Assembly (NCBI GenBank): GCA_902790905.1
Contig: CADATO010000012.1
Coordinates: forward strand, 1 to 62,474
Direction of reading: 5' to 3'
Origin: an uncultured Eubacteriales bacterium
Lineage (GTDB): Bacteria; Bacillota; Clostridia; Peptostreptococcales; Anaerovoracaceae
DNA length: 62,474 nucleotides
Shown: positions 10,027 to 18,565 of the stretch, piece by piece
Layout: each line of letters begins with the position of its first letter
Position numbering within the stretch: position 1 is the stretch's first letter
The notes under the pieces: model-generated
The model's database searches: none
Seen by the model: only the letters and a program-made list of their open reading frames with translations
Told to the model about the DNA's origin: nothing
Translations under genes and position numbers: made by a program

Positions 10027-11223
10027 CTATTCCTCCACACAGGGAAGCAGGTTTTCTTCCGTTTTACTGTCAAAGATATGCATGGCCGCCGGGTCAAACT
10101 GCAGCGCCATCTTTCTGCCTGCCTCAAACTGTGACAGATCCGCTTCTCTGGAGCTGACGATCGCGATGATGTCTTCGCCGTCCCTTGTCATGTGCAGGTG
10201 CACCTCGCTGCCCATCATTTCGGCGACTTCAATCACTGCATCGCCGTCTTCCGCAGCATGGCCTTTCATGTCGACCGGACGGACACCGATGGTGACGGTG
10301 CAGTCAGCAACATTCTTTTCGGCAAGCAGGTGGCTCTGCGCCGCGGAAAGAGCGTAGTCTTTCCCGAGCAGTGTGGCGGCATAGCCGCCGTCTTTTTTGC
10401 TGAGACGGCAGCCGTGGAAGAAGTTCATCTGCGGGACACCGATGAATCCTGCCACAAAGATGTTGGCCGGATGCATGAAAACTTCCTGCGGAGTGCCGAT
10501 CTGCTGGATAAAACCGTCCTTCATGATGACAATGCGGTCGCCGAGTGTCATGGCTTCAGTCTGGTCATGCGTGACGTAGATGAAGGTCGTATCGATCTTG
10601 CTGCGCAGCTTGATGATCTCGGTGCGCATCTGGTTGCGCAGTTTGGCATCGAGGTTGCTGAGCGGCTCATCCATCAGGAAGACCTTCGGGTTGCGGACGA
10701 AGGCGCGGCCGATCGCAACACGCTGCTTCTGGCCGCCGGACAGCGCCTTGGGCTTGCGGTCCAGCAGGGGTGTGATATCAAGGATCTCTGCGGCTTCACG
10801 CACTTTGCGGTCGATCTCATCTTTCGGTGTTTTCTTGACTTTAAGGGAATACGCCATGTTGTCGTAGACAGACATGTGCGGATAGAGCGCATAGTTCTGG
10901 AAGACCATTGCGATATCTCTATCCTTCGGGGCCACATCGTTCATGCGTTCACCATCGATATAGAGATCGCCTTCGGTGATTTCCTCAAGCCCCGCGACCA
11001 TGCGCAGGGTGGTGGACTTGCCGCAGCCGGACGGGCCGACCAGAACGATGAATTCCTTATCGTTGATGTCCAGACTGAACTGCTGGACTGCGACGACGCC
11101 GTCCTCCGTGATCTGCAGGTTGGACTTCTTTTCAGGAGGCTGTTTGGCCTTTTTCTTTTTCTTGTCTTTCTCCGCTGTGTGCGGATAGACTTTCTTGATG
11201 TTTTTCAGAACAACTTCTGCCAT
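10027..11223 (-). CDS. Sugar ABC transporter ATP-binding protein (MalK/UgpC/MsmX type)
   Basis: ATPase subunit (398 aa) that drives the carbohydrate ABC importer encoded upstream in the operon. Walker A is GPSGCGKST at residues 63-71, the signature is ALSGGQKQR, Walker B is [11 protein letters not shown], and the C-terminal ~130 residues form the TOBE/MalK regulatory domain. The N-terminus carries an unusual Lys-rich insertion of about 27 residues (around residues 16-42, [15 protein letters not shown]), which pushes Walker A well beyond its usual position near residue 36-40. Its ATG shares one base with the stop of the beta-helix gene (TAATG), so translation is coupled. Substrate is inferred from the operon to be an amino-sugar or galactose-containing saccharide. 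Confidence 0.93.
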   Translation of the reverse strand: MAEVVLKNIKKVYPHTAEKDKKKKKAKQPPEKKSNLQITEDGVVAVQQFSLDINDKEFIVLVGPSGCGKSTTLRMVAGLEEITEGDLYIDGERMNDVAPKDRDIAMVFQNYALYPHMSVYDNMAYSLKVKKTPKDEIDRKVREAAEILDITPLLDRKPKALSGGQKQRVAIGRAFVRNPKVFLMDEPLSNLDAKLRNQMRTEIIKLRSKIDTTFIYVTHDQTEAMTLGDRIVIMKDGFIQQIGTPQEVFMHPANIFVAGFIGVPQMNFFHGCRLSKKDGGYAATLLGKDYALSAAQSHLLAEKNVADCTVTIGVRPVDMKGHAAEDGDAVIEVAEMMGSEVHLHMTRDGEDIIAIVSSREADLSQFEAGRKMALQFDPAAMHIFDSKTEENLLPCVEE

Positions 11224-12677
11224 TAGTCTTCCCTCCAGGACTCATAGATCTTGACGTATTCTTCAGCCGGCACGAAGGAGGAGCCGCGACCCTCTATACG
11301 GGAGGTCCATCCGGTAAGCAATTCATCCGTGCTCTTGTATGTTTTGCCATATCCTGCCTGCCAGGAGTCTTTCTCCTCAAGGCCTGCAGCAACATTGTCA
11401 TGAATCGCATTGCCGCTGAGGTCCTCCGGCCGGCAATCTTCGTTGTACTCCACGCCGGTGCTGCCGCCGGCAAGCAGGTTGCCGTAGATCTCGTTATCTC
11501 TGCTGCGCTGGACACCGATTTGCGTATCGTTGTCTATAAAAGTATTCTTGTAGAATTTACAGTTCTCCGTATATCCGAGGTCCGCATCGTATCCGCCAAA
11601 GCACAGACCGCACCAGCCTTCGCAGCCGGCAACCACATTATCATGCACATCGATGCCGGAAACTTTGAACAGCGGATTGTCATCCGGGCTGTGCTCGGTG
11701 GCGACTTCGATGCCGATGTCACAGCAGAACACGAAGTTGTTGTAGATCTCGATATCCTGTCCGCCGTCCACGTAGATGCCGTCCGCACAGAGGTCGTACT
11801 CGCCATCTTCGAGGTAGGCGTCGTTGCCTTCGGCGCTGATGCCGTAGACCACATTGTCGTGGCAGGTGCCGTTGCGGACGTAATCGGCGTCGTAGAGGTT
11901 ATCAAAGCCTTCGCCTTCCGGGTGCGCCGCATTGCCTTCAAAGCCGATCATATCGATGCCGATGTTGTTGTTCTCGTGGATCAGATTGCCGCTGATCTCA
12001 AAGCCGTCGATATTGCCGTTGAAGACAGTGGATTCGCTGTCGCCGCACTCGCAGTCGTAGACCTCACAGCCGGTCATTGTCAGATCCTTGACCGGAGCCA
12101 GGTCGTTGCATGCATAAACGCAGATGCCATGAGTGCCGCGAACCCCGTGGACGGTGCAGTCTTTGATGGTGATGTCCGTAAGAGGCATCTCGCCGCGGTC
12201 TCTGGTGCTCTCATAGTAGATGCCGTGGGTGCCGCCTTCCACTTCGAGGCCTTCGATCGTGATGTGTTCTGCGTTCACAATGTGGATACCGATGACTTCA
12301 TCTCCGTCACCGGTGGGTTTGATGACCGGGGATTCGCCTTCGGCCGCTTTGATCGTGACCGGAGCGTCTTCCGTACCGCTGGCGGTCTCGGTGAGCGTGA
12401 ATGCATCGTAGGTGCCGTCATGGACGATGATTGTCCTGCCAGGTGCCAGACTTGCCGCTGCGCAGGGCAGTGTGGCAAAGGGACTGTCTTCTGTGCCGCA
12501 GCCATCTGTGTCGCTGCCGCTTTCAGCGGAGACGTGGATCATGCCGTCTGTACCGGCATAGTCGCCGTAATCTGCGGGGTCAGTGGCTGTGCTGCCAGAT
12601 TGGCCGCACCCGGTGCCAAGTGCCGCTGCGGCGATGAGAAATGACAGGGTCAGTTTCAGTATCGCTTGTTTTTTCAT
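11223..12677 (-). CDS. Parallel beta-helix repeat lipoprotein
   Basis: Predicted surface lipoprotein (484 aa). The signal peptide ends in ALGTGC (lipobox Cys24). The body is a right-handed beta-helix with many short N/D/G-containing coils, such as [20 protein letters not shown] and [17 protein letters not shown], of the kind found in pectate lyase-like and DUF1565 proteins. I chose the ATG at 12677, which has AAGGAAAAAGAC in front; a start 9 codons upstream would spoil the signal peptide. It lies inside the sugar operon between agaS and the ABC ATPase, which suggests binding or cleavage of a host or dietary glycan at the surface. No catalytic residues are recognised, so lyase activity is not claimed. 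Confidence 0.82.
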   Translation of the reverse strand: MKKQAILKLTLSFLIAAAALGTGCGQSGSTATDPADYGDYAGTDGMIHVSAESGSDTDGCGTEDSPFATLPCAAASLAPGRTIIVHDGTYDAFTLTETASGTEDAPVTIKAAEGESPVIKPTGDGDEVIGIHIVNAEHITIEGLEVEGGTHGIYYESTRDRGEMPLTDITIKDCTVHGVRGTHGICVYACNDLAPVKDLTMTGCEVYDCECGDSESTVFNGNIDGFEISGNLIHENNNIGIDMIGFEGNAAHPEGEGFDNLYDADYVRNGTCHDNVVYGISAEGNDAYLEDGEYDLCADGIYVDGGQDIEIYNNFVFCCDIGIEVATEHSPDDNPLFKVSGIDVHDNVVAGCEGWCGLCFGGYDADLGYTENCKFYKNTFIDNDTQIGVQRSRDNEIYGNLLAGGSTGVEYNEDCRPEDLSGNAIHDNVAAGLEEKDSWQAGYGKTYKSTDELLTGWTSRIEGRGSSFVPAEEYVKIYESWRED

Positions 12678-12693
12678 GTCTTTTTCCTTGCTG

Positions 12694-13848
12694 CTAGAGT
12701 TCATATAATGTTACTCCCTGCACGACGCGGTTGACCTCGCCGGTGGGGCATGGATTGTCAGGGGTGTGTCCGGTAAGCAGGGAACAGAGCAATGCCAGTG
12801 TTTGCGCCACTGTGATATACGCAGGTGCAAGGCACTGGTTTTCAGTTTCCTTCCCGAACGGCATCGTGATGGTCAGATCTGCCAGTTGGCTGACCTTCGT
12901 GTCTTCTGTTGCTGTCACAGCGATGATCGTGCTGCCCTGGCGGTCCCTTGCGAGCTCCGCAAGTACATCCATCTCGTAGCGCCGTGTATACGGCTCATCT
13001 GACAGATAGAGAACCGTCAGGTTGTCTTCATTGACGACAGACTTCGGGCCATGCCGGAAGCCCATCGGCGTGTCGTAGATCGCGATGACATCACCGCCGG
13101 TGATCTCCATGATCTTGAGTGCAGATTCCTGCGCAATGCCCTTGAGAATATCAGAACCCAGAAAGACCGCCCGCCGTGGTGCTTTCTTTTCAAGTAGATC
13201 GCGCAGTAGCTGCCAGTCGTTATCCATAAAGTCTGCAGCGGCGCGGACCGTTCCGTCTAAGTCCATTTCTTTTTCCCCGGAGAGGGCCATGAGTGCCGCG
13301 ATATACATGTTGGTGAAACTGCTGGTCATGACGAAGCTCCGGTCGTTGGTCTCTTCAGTGAGGACAATGCCGAAGCAGTGATCACTTTCCTTCGCCCACT
13401 GCGCGAGGTGACCTTCTTTGTTGCAGGTGAAGACGAGGTGCTTTACCTTGCCCGAGAGTTTATCGGCCGCCCTTACTGTGCCGACGGACTCCGGACTGTT
13501 GCCGGAGCGCGCGAACGAAACGAGCAGGGTGGGTACATCCGGGTCGATGAAGACCGCAGGACTCGCTGTGATGTCCGTGGTCGCGATGGACTGAACATGC
13601 CCGTGGTGTGTGCGGAGCAAAGCAGGTCGCAGGGCGTTGCCGACGTATTCGCTCGTGCCGGCGCCGGTGAGGATGATCTCATAGTCCGGCTGGTCCGTTA
13701 CGGTATGGATGAATGTCTGCAGGGCATCCCAGTTATCCCGGATCTGCATGACCGTTTTCTGCCAGGTGGCAGGCTGCTGGAAGATTTCGACCGCAGTATC
13801 AGCTGCTTTGAGTTCTTTAAGTTGCTCTTCTGTATATCCGAATATCAC
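12694..13848 (-). CDS. agaS: AgaS-type SIS-domain aldose/ketose isomerase (galactosamine-6-phosphate deaminase)
   Basis: Two SIS domains make up this 384-residue cytosolic protein, the same length as E. coli AgaS. Motifs include IILTGAGTSEYVGNA, LLVSFARSGNSPES, ITGGDVIAIYDTPMGFRHGP and the tail ending VVQGVTLYEL. AgaS is taken to convert galactosamine-6-phosphate to tagatose-6-phosphate with loss of ammonia. The start is a GTG at 13848, with AAAGGAG upstream; the longer open frame to 14271 runs through the permease gene and is not real. It sits between the ABC permeases and the beta-helix lipoprotein. Together with GatZ and a NagK-like kinase it makes amino-sugar catabolism the best reading of the locus. 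Confidence 0.92.
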   Translation of the reverse strand: MIFGYTEEQLKELKAADTAVEIFQQPATWQKTVMQIRDNWDALQTFIHTVTDQPDYEIILTGAGTSEYVGNALRPALLRTHHGHVQSIATTDITASPAVFIDPDVPTLLVSFARSGNSPESVGTVRAADKLSGKVKHLVFTCNKEGHLAQWAKESDHCFGIVLTEETNDRSFVMTSSFTNMYIAALMALSGEKEMDLDGTVRAAADFMDNDWQLLRDLLEKKAPRRAVFLGSDILKGIAQESALKIMEITGGDVIAIYDTPMGFRHGPKSVVNEDNLTVLYLSDEPYTRRYEMDVLAELARDRQGSTIIAVTATEDTKVSQLADLTITMPFGKETENQCLAPAYITVAQTLALLCSLLTGHTPDNPCPTGEVNRVVQGVTLYEL

Positions 13849-13862
13849 TTGGTTCTCCTTTA

Positions 13863-14699
13863 CTATTTCATGCCGGTCAGTGCCAGCCCCTTGATGAACT
13901 GCTTCTGGAAGATGATGAACACGATCGCTGCCGGGATCATGATGAGCGCAGAGGCCGCCATGGTCGCGGACAGGTCTGTCGAGTGCTGGGTCGAGAAGTA
14001 ACTCAGCGCCAGCGGCAGGGTCATGTTGTCCGTGCTCGACAGGTAGATCAGGGGGTTTAAGTAGTCGTTCCAGTATTCGAGGAACGTGAAGATGGCGAGC
14101 GCACCGAGCGCCGGGCGGATCTGCGGGATGACGATGTTCCAGTAGATCCGGAAGTTGCCGGCACCATCTATTTTGGCGCTCTCGATAAGTTCTTTCGGGA
14201 TCTCCTCGCAGTACTGTTTGCAGAGGTAGATGCCAAAGACATTGACAAACGAGGGGATGATGAGGGCCCATACGCTGTTGTAGAGCCCGACCCCGTCGAT
14301 GATGATGAAGGTCGTGATCATCGTGACCTGCGCAGGCACCATCATGGTGAAGAGCAGCATCGCGAAGAGGAAATTGCGGCCTTTGAAGTTAAAACGTGCA
14401 AATATATAGCCCACGATCGAGCTGGTGAACAGGATGACGATCGTGTTGATGCCGGTGACAAAGCAGGAATTCCACAGCCATCTGAAGAAGGGGGACTTTG
14501 TGAGGACCTTCTCATAGCCCGCTGTGGTCGGCTCCTGCGGGATGATGTGCATCGGGTCGGTGAGCGTTTCCATGGTCGTCTTGAAACTGTTGGACAGCAT
14601 CCAGACGTATGGAAGCACGATGATGATCGACACGATGAGCAGTATGCAGAATATGAGCAGCCTTTTCTTGAAATCGCTGCCTCCAATGATCTCTTTCAT
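13863..14699 (-). CDS. Carbohydrate ABC transporter permease (MalG family)
   Basis: Membrane permease (278 aa) with six hydrophobic segments. The EAA loop reads ELIESAKIDGAGNFRIYWNI, which is the ATPase contact of binding-protein-dependent sugar importers. I take the ATG at 14699, two bases after the stop of the MalF-type permease and with GGGAG in the upstream gene as ribosome binding site; the frame could extend five codons further. It pairs with that permease to form the transport channel. Confidence 0.93.
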   Translation of the reverse strand: MKEIIGGSDFKKRLLIFCILLIVSIIIVLPYVWMLSNSFKTTMETLTDPMHIIPQEPTTAGYEKVLTKSPFFRWLWNSCFVTGINTIVILFTSSIVGYIFARFNFKGRNFLFAMLLFTMMVPAQVTMITTFIIIDGVGLYNSVWALIIPSFVNVFGIYLCKQYCEEIPKELIESAKIDGAGNFRIYWNIVIPQIRPALGALAIFTFLEYWNDYLNPLIYLSSTDNMTLPLALSYFSTQHSTDLSATMAASALIMIPAAIVFIIFQKQFIKGLALTGMK

Positions 14700-14701
14700 G
14701 A

Positions 14702-15583
14702 CTAATACTCCCAATCCACTTTATTGACGCGCTGCTGGATAAGGCTCACCACAAGGATGAGCAGGAAGAGGACGACAGAGATCGCCGCGGCGTATCCCAT
14801 CTCCTTGTACACGAAAGCGGTCTTATAGATATAACTTGTCAGGACCAGACCGGAATTCTGCGGCCCGTCTTTGAAAAGCAGGACACTGAACTGGGCGAAC
14901 ATCTGGAAGTAGGAAATCAGTGTCATGAGGACGACAAAGGTCGTCGTTCTGCCAAGAAGCGGCAGGGTGATGCCGCGGAACTTCTGCCAGCCGGTGCAGC
15001 CGTCGAGATCGGCCGCCTCGTAGACGTCACCCGGGATGCTGTCAATGCCGGCGCAGAAGAGGATGATATTGTAACCAAGATCCGCCCACAGGGTGAAGAT
15101 GATCACGGAGAGCATGACGTACTGGGCGTCACCGGTCCAGGCGATGCCGTGACCGCCGAACATCCTGATGATCTCATTGAGCAGGCCTGTTTTGGTATTC
15201 ATGATACTGCGGCCCCATACAACAGCCGAAGCGACCATCGGGGCGATGCAGGGCAGGAATACGATCATGCGGAAAAAGCTCCTTGTCTTGTTGCTCTTCA
15301 GCTGGCAGATCATGGATGCTGTTGTCAGTGAGATGATGATGTTAAGTCCCACAGCCACAATGGTGAACACCAAGGTGTTCTTGAAGGCAATCACGAACTT
15401 GGGGTCATCAAAGAGACCTTTGTAGTTCGCAAGGCCAACGGGATCCATTTTGTGGGCAATGGGGTTGTAGTCTGTAAAGGAAATGCCGATCGTGCCGAGG
15501 ATCGGGATCACCAGGAAGATCATGGCTTCGATGAAGATCGGGATCAGCACGAGGAGCAGGAATTTCCGGTCACTCTTGATCAC
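14702..15583 (-). CDS. Carbohydrate ABC transporter permease (MalF family)
   Basis: Membrane permease (293 aa) with about six hydrophobic segments and an EAA loop EAADLDGCTGWQKFRGITLP. It is the first of two permeases after the binding protein, from which it is separated by a hairpin-bearing gap of 108 bases. Length and order (binding protein, MalF, MalG) are typical of CUT1 sugar importers, which usually take up oligosaccharides or glycerol-phosphate compounds. Confidence 0.93.
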   Translation of the reverse strand: MIKSDRKFLLLVLIPIFIEAMIFLVIPILGTIGISFTDYNPIAHKMDPVGLANYKGLFDDPKFVIAFKNTLVFTIVAVGLNIIISLTTASMICQLKSNKTRSFFRMIVFLPCIAPMVASAVVWGRSIMNTKTGLLNEIIRMFGGHGIAWTGDAQYVMLSVIIFTLWADLGYNIILFCAGIDSIPGDVYEAADLDGCTGWQKFRGITLPLLGRTTTFVVLMTLISYFQMFAQFSVLLFKDGPQNSGLVLTSYIYKTAFVYKEMGYAAAISVVLFLLILVVSLIQQRVNKVDWEY

Positions 15584-15644
15584 AGGAAGCTCTCCTATCT
15601 GTGTGCGTTATGAAAGTCGGTGTTCAAATGCCTGAGATATGATG

Positions 15645-15682
15645 ATAAGCAGGGCAGAGAGGGGTCTCCCTGTCCTGCTTAT
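15645..15682 (-). other. Intercistronic hairpin between ABC binding protein and permeases
   Basis: ATAAGCAGG and CCTGCTTAT form a 9-bp outer stem, extended past single mismatches by CAG/CTG and GAG/CTC. On the coding (minus) strand it lies between the binding-protein stop and the MalF-type permease. No T run follows, so it probably trims or protects mRNA and favours binding-protein expression. Confidence 0.6.
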
Positions 15683-15691
15683 AGTCAGTGA

Positions 15692-16978
15692 TTACATGTT
15701 GTTGAGCTGCTCCTCCAGATCCTGCAGGGCTGCATCGGTGCTGTCGTACTGGCCTTTGCAGTAGGCGCTGAAGACATTGTTGACGATCTCTTTGAAGACG
15801 TCTGTGTTGAATTCGCCGATGAACTGGCCGCCGTCGAGGATGCCGACGAGAGGTTCAGCGTACGGGAACTGCGCAAGGTATTCCGGACTCTGTGCGACCG
15901 CTTCCTTGGCCGGGATCTGACCGCATGCCAGATTGTGCTGCATGATCACATCGTCCGAGAAGAAGTACTCGAGGAAGTCAAATGCCTGCTGCTGCTTCTC
16001 TTCGGAGAGGCCTGCCGCAACGCCCATGGACCAGCCGGTCTCGGTCGCAAACTTTTCTTCGGGACCGTAGAAGGGCATTTTCTCATAGCTGAAGTCTTTG
16101 CCGTATTCAAGGCCAAAATCATTCATGCCTTCTGCCAGGCACCATGGGCCGCGGGGGACCATCATAGCCTGTCCTGCGTACAGTTCCTGATAGCCCTCGA
16201 TATCGCTGCCGTCGTCAAGCCCGGACAGGGTGGTGACTTTATCATCGGTAACAAGCTTGGCCAGTTCTTCCCAGGCTTTCTTTGCTTCGTCGCTGGTGAC
16301 GTTGAATGTGCCGTCCTCGTTAAGGTAGCTGCCGCCCTGCGAGAGGATCATGGAAGTCCACAGATACATGACGCCGTCCCAGTTGACGAAGTCAAATCCC
16401 TTGACAACCACTTCGCCGTCCGCTGTGACAGTGCCTTTCTTCGCTGCCGCCACGAGTTCATCCCACGTAGCCGGCAGTTTGACACCTGCTTCATCCATGA
16501 GCGCTTTGTTGACAACAAGACCGCCGCACTCGATATTGTATTCCATCGGGATGCCGTAGAGGACGCCGTCCGCTTCGAGCGCACCGTAGGTGTTCGGGTA
16601 GCACTCGTCTCTGACTTCGGCTTCCATCTCTTCGGGGAGCTGCTGCAGTGCGCCGGAGGGTGCATAGTCGACGCCCCAGCCGCCCCACAGTTCGTAGATG
16701 TCCGCGCCGCCTTCTTTGGACATCAGCGCGGTCTGGACTTTGGATTCATATTCATCATACGGGAAGGACTCGATGTTGATCTTGACATCCGGATGTTCTT
16801 CCATATAGGCATCGACGATGCTCTGGTAGGATTCGTTCCAGCTGTCTTCATCATTGTGGGTCCAGATGGTCAGCGTTGCTTCGTCCGAACTGCTGCTGCC
16901 GCCGCAGCCGGTCATCGTGCAGACCACCCCGAGTGTCATGGCAAGTACCAGGACAACAGCCAAGATCTTCTTACTCAT
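15692..16978 (-). CDS. Carbohydrate ABC transporter substrate-binding lipoprotein
   Basis: Extracellular binding protein of the CUT1 family (428 aa). The signal peptide ends in TMTGC (Cys25), followed by GGSSSSDEATLTIWTHNDED, a normal start for family 1 sugar-binding proteins. Trp/Tyr-rich stretches such as YELWGGWGVDYAPSG probably line the sugar site. The ATG at 16978 has a near-perfect AGGAGGAG upstream, better than the start seven codons before it. It follows the GH4 glycosidase gene in the operon, which implies import of an intact saccharide that is then cleaved in the cytosol. Confidence 0.94.
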   Translation of the reverse strand: MSKKILAVVLVLAMTLGVVCTMTGCGGSSSSDEATLTIWTHNDEDSWNESYQSIVDAYMEEHPDVKINIESFPYDEYESKVQTALMSKEGGADIYELWGGWGVDYAPSGALQQLPEEMEAEVRDECYPNTYGALEADGVLYGIPMEYNIECGGLVVNKALMDEAGVKLPATWDELVAAAKKGTVTADGEVVVKGFDFVNWDGVMYLWTSMILSQGGSYLNEDGTFNVTSDEAKKAWEELAKLVTDDKVTTLSGLDDGSDIEGYQELYAGQAMMVPRGPWCLAEGMNDFGLEYGKDFSYEKMPFYGPEEKFATETGWSMGVAAGLSEEKQQQAFDFLEYFFSDDVIMQHNLACGQIPAKEAVAQSPEYLAQFPYAEPLVGILDGGQFIGEFNTDVFKEIVNNVFSAYCKGQYDSTDAALQDLEEQLNNM

Positions 16979-17026
16979 TTTCTCCTCCTTGACATACATT
17001 AGATAAAAGAATCGCTTAGCTATAAC

Positions 17027-18352
17027 TTATATTTTCAGGGATTTGAAATATCCGAGATAAGCTGCGTTCTGTTCGAACATCTCCTGCACCATGTTGTGGA
17101 TCTCTTCCATGCTGCAGACGCTCGCGGTGAGCGGATCCTGCAGGATCGCCTGAAAGACGAGGTCGGGGTCACCCTGGATCGCCGCCTGCACCGCCAGCTC
17201 TTCCAGCTTGGCAGAGTGGGAGACGAGCGCATCAATGTGTGCGGGCAGGGTGTAACTGCCGAGCACGTGAATGCCGTCTTTATCTGCAACGGCGGGGACT
17301 TCCACGCAGGCACCTTCGTCAATGTTCGTAATGTAGCCTTTGTTTCTTACGTTCGCGTTGAAGTGGTAGGGCTCGTGATCGCCGTAGATCGCGTTGAAGA
17401 TATTTGCTGCGTATTCTTCGCCGCGCTCCAGATTGATCTTGTCAGAGGCAAGCCAGTCCGTGTATTCTTTTTCCCAGGTGTCTTCGCGGTCCATGTACTC
17501 TTTGAGAATGTACGCATATTCGCCCGGGTTCCAGCCCGTGCCGTGCGTGCAGTACTTCTCAATCAGGTCGGGCCGCTTGCGGAACCACGGATTGTATTCC
17601 GAATTGTGCCCGGAGGATTCGGTGGGGAAGTACTTTAGGTACTTGAACATCTCGATACGTACGGGTTCTTCGTTTGCCACCTCCGGACGTTTGATCGCCT
17701 CGAAGAGGGCGGGGTACATATCTTTGCCGTCGTGCAGCAGTTTGAGATAGAATGCCTGGTGGTTGATGCCGGCACATTCGTACTGCAGCTCTTCGGGCTT
17801 GAGACCGAGCCAGCCCGCCAGCATGGCCGCCGTGCCCTGCACGCTGTGGCAGAGACCTGTCACCTGCAGATCTGTCTGCGCCTGCAGGTAGCTGACCAGC
17901 ATGGCCATCGGGTTGGAATAGTTGAGGATGACCGCGTTCGGGCAGAGTTCCTCGATGTCGCGGATGATATCGAGCATCACCGGCGCCGTGCGGAGGAACC
18001 GGAAGATCCCCGAAGGGCCTCTGGTGTCACCGACGCAGATGTCAACGCCGTATTTCTTCGGGATCTCCACGTCGTATCTCCAGACATCGACGCCGCCCTG
18101 CAGGATCGTTGTCAGGACGCCGTCGGCGCCTTTGAGTGCCTCTCTTCTGTCTGTTGTCGCTTTGACGACCGCGTGGTGGCCGCCTGCCTGCACGACTTTC
18201 TCCACACCCTTTTTCGCATAGGCGAGGCGCTTTTCATCGATGTCCATGAGCATCAGCTCACAGTCATCAAATGCGGGAAAGGTCATCAGGTCTGTGACCA
18301 GGTCTCTTGTAAAATCAAGAGAACCGGCACCGATAAAAGTGAATTTTTTCAT
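17027..18352 (-). CDS. GH4 family NAD-dependent glycosidase (alpha-galactosidase-like, MelA type)
   Basis: Cytosolic glycoside hydrolase of family 4 (441 aa), which uses NAD+ and a divalent metal in a redox-elimination mechanism. The N-terminus FTFIGAGSLDFTRDLVTDL is the nucleotide-binding motif. NYSNPMAMLVSY and GLCHSVQGTA provide the conserved Asn and the metal-binding Cys-His pair of the MelA-like subgroup, and AGINHQAFYLKL matches the catalytic loop. The ATG at 18352 fits the family start; a longer frame to 18466 would run into the promoter and operator. It is the first gene of the operon. MelA-type members hydrolyse alpha-galactosides. With AgaS and GatZ next door, an alpha-linked galactosamine or GalNAc substrate is an inference. 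Confidence 0.88.
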   Translation of the reverse strand: MKKFTFIGAGSLDFTRDLVTDLMTFPAFDDCELMLMDIDEKRLAYAKKGVEKVVQAGGHHAVVKATTDRREALKGADGVLTTILQGGVDVWRYDVEIPKKYGVDICVGDTRGPSGIFRFLRTAPVMLDIIRDIEELCPNAVILNYSNPMAMLVSYLQAQTDLQVTGLCHSVQGTAAMLAGWLGLKPEELQYECAGINHQAFYLKLLHDGKDMYPALFEAIKRPEVANEEPVRIEMFKYLKYFPTESSGHNSEYNPWFRKRPDLIEKYCTHGTGWNPGEYAYILKEYMDREDTWEKEYTDWLASDKINLERGEEYAANIFNAIYGDHEPYHFNANVRNKGYITNIDEGACVEVPAVADKDGIHVLGSYTLPAHIDALVSHSAKLEELAVQAAIQGDPDLVFQAILQDPLTASVCSMEEIHNMVQEMFEQNAAYLGYFKSLKI

Positions 18353-18425
18353 GTTCGTTGATGCGCTGTCCTTTCTTACTGTGTGAGTTGTATGTCTGTT
18401 CTGGAAAAGGAATCGCTTTGCTGAA

Positions 18426-18438
18426 TGTTTAGTAAACA
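18426..18438. promoter_or_regulatory. Palindromic LacI-type operator O1
   Basis: TGTTTA-G-TAAACA, a perfect 13-bp inverted repeat with a central base. It lies about 30 bases downstream of the GH4 operon -10 box and would act as a roadblock. A second copy differing only in the central base lies 104 bp away at 18530-18542. Confidence 0.8.
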
Positions 18439-18464
18439 AATTGGCAAATTGAACTCTTTTTTTC

Positions 18465-18493
18465 ATTATATCGTCCTGATAATCGTTTGTAAA
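18465..18493 (-). promoter_or_regulatory. Promoter of the GH4/sugar operon
   Basis: On the minus strand, TTTACA (18488-18493) and TATAAT (18465-18470) are separated by exactly 17 bases. The -35 overlaps an imperfect palindrome CGTTTGTAAACG (18484-18495), which may be a third, weaker operator or part of a catabolite-responsive site. The 5' UTR contains operator O1 and one copy of the octamer GGAATCGC at 18409. Confidence 0.75.
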
Positions 18494-18501
18494 CGGAAAC
18501 G

Positions 18502-18530
18502 TTGACAGTATGGAGCGATTCCTGTATAAT
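18502..18530 (+). promoter_or_regulatory. Promoter of the lacI-kinase operon
   Basis: A full-consensus promoter: TTGACA (18502-18507), 17-base spacer, TATAAT (18525-18530). The final T of the -10 is the first base of operator O2, so a bound repressor would block the start site. The spacer holds a copy of the octamer GCGATTCC (18515-18522). Confidence 0.85.
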
Positions 18531-18542
18531 GTTTACTAAACA
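18530..18542. promoter_or_regulatory. Palindromic LacI-type operator O2
   Basis: TGTTTA-C-TAAACA, a perfect 13-bp inverted repeat directly abutting the -10 box of the regulator gene, consistent with autorepression. Centre-to-centre distance to O1 is 104 bp, close to ten helical turns. Confidence 0.8.
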
Positions 18543-18565
18543 AACGAGAAGCAGGAGGAGATGAA

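Noticed and set aside
13849..14271. N-terminal extension of agaS
   Set aside because: It runs in a wrong frame through the permease gene. The GTG at 13848 has a good ribosome binding site and gives exactly the AgaS length.
18353..18466. N-terminal extension of the GH4 gene
   Set aside because: It would place the start codon in the -10 box and translate the operator; the family N-terminus begins at 18352.
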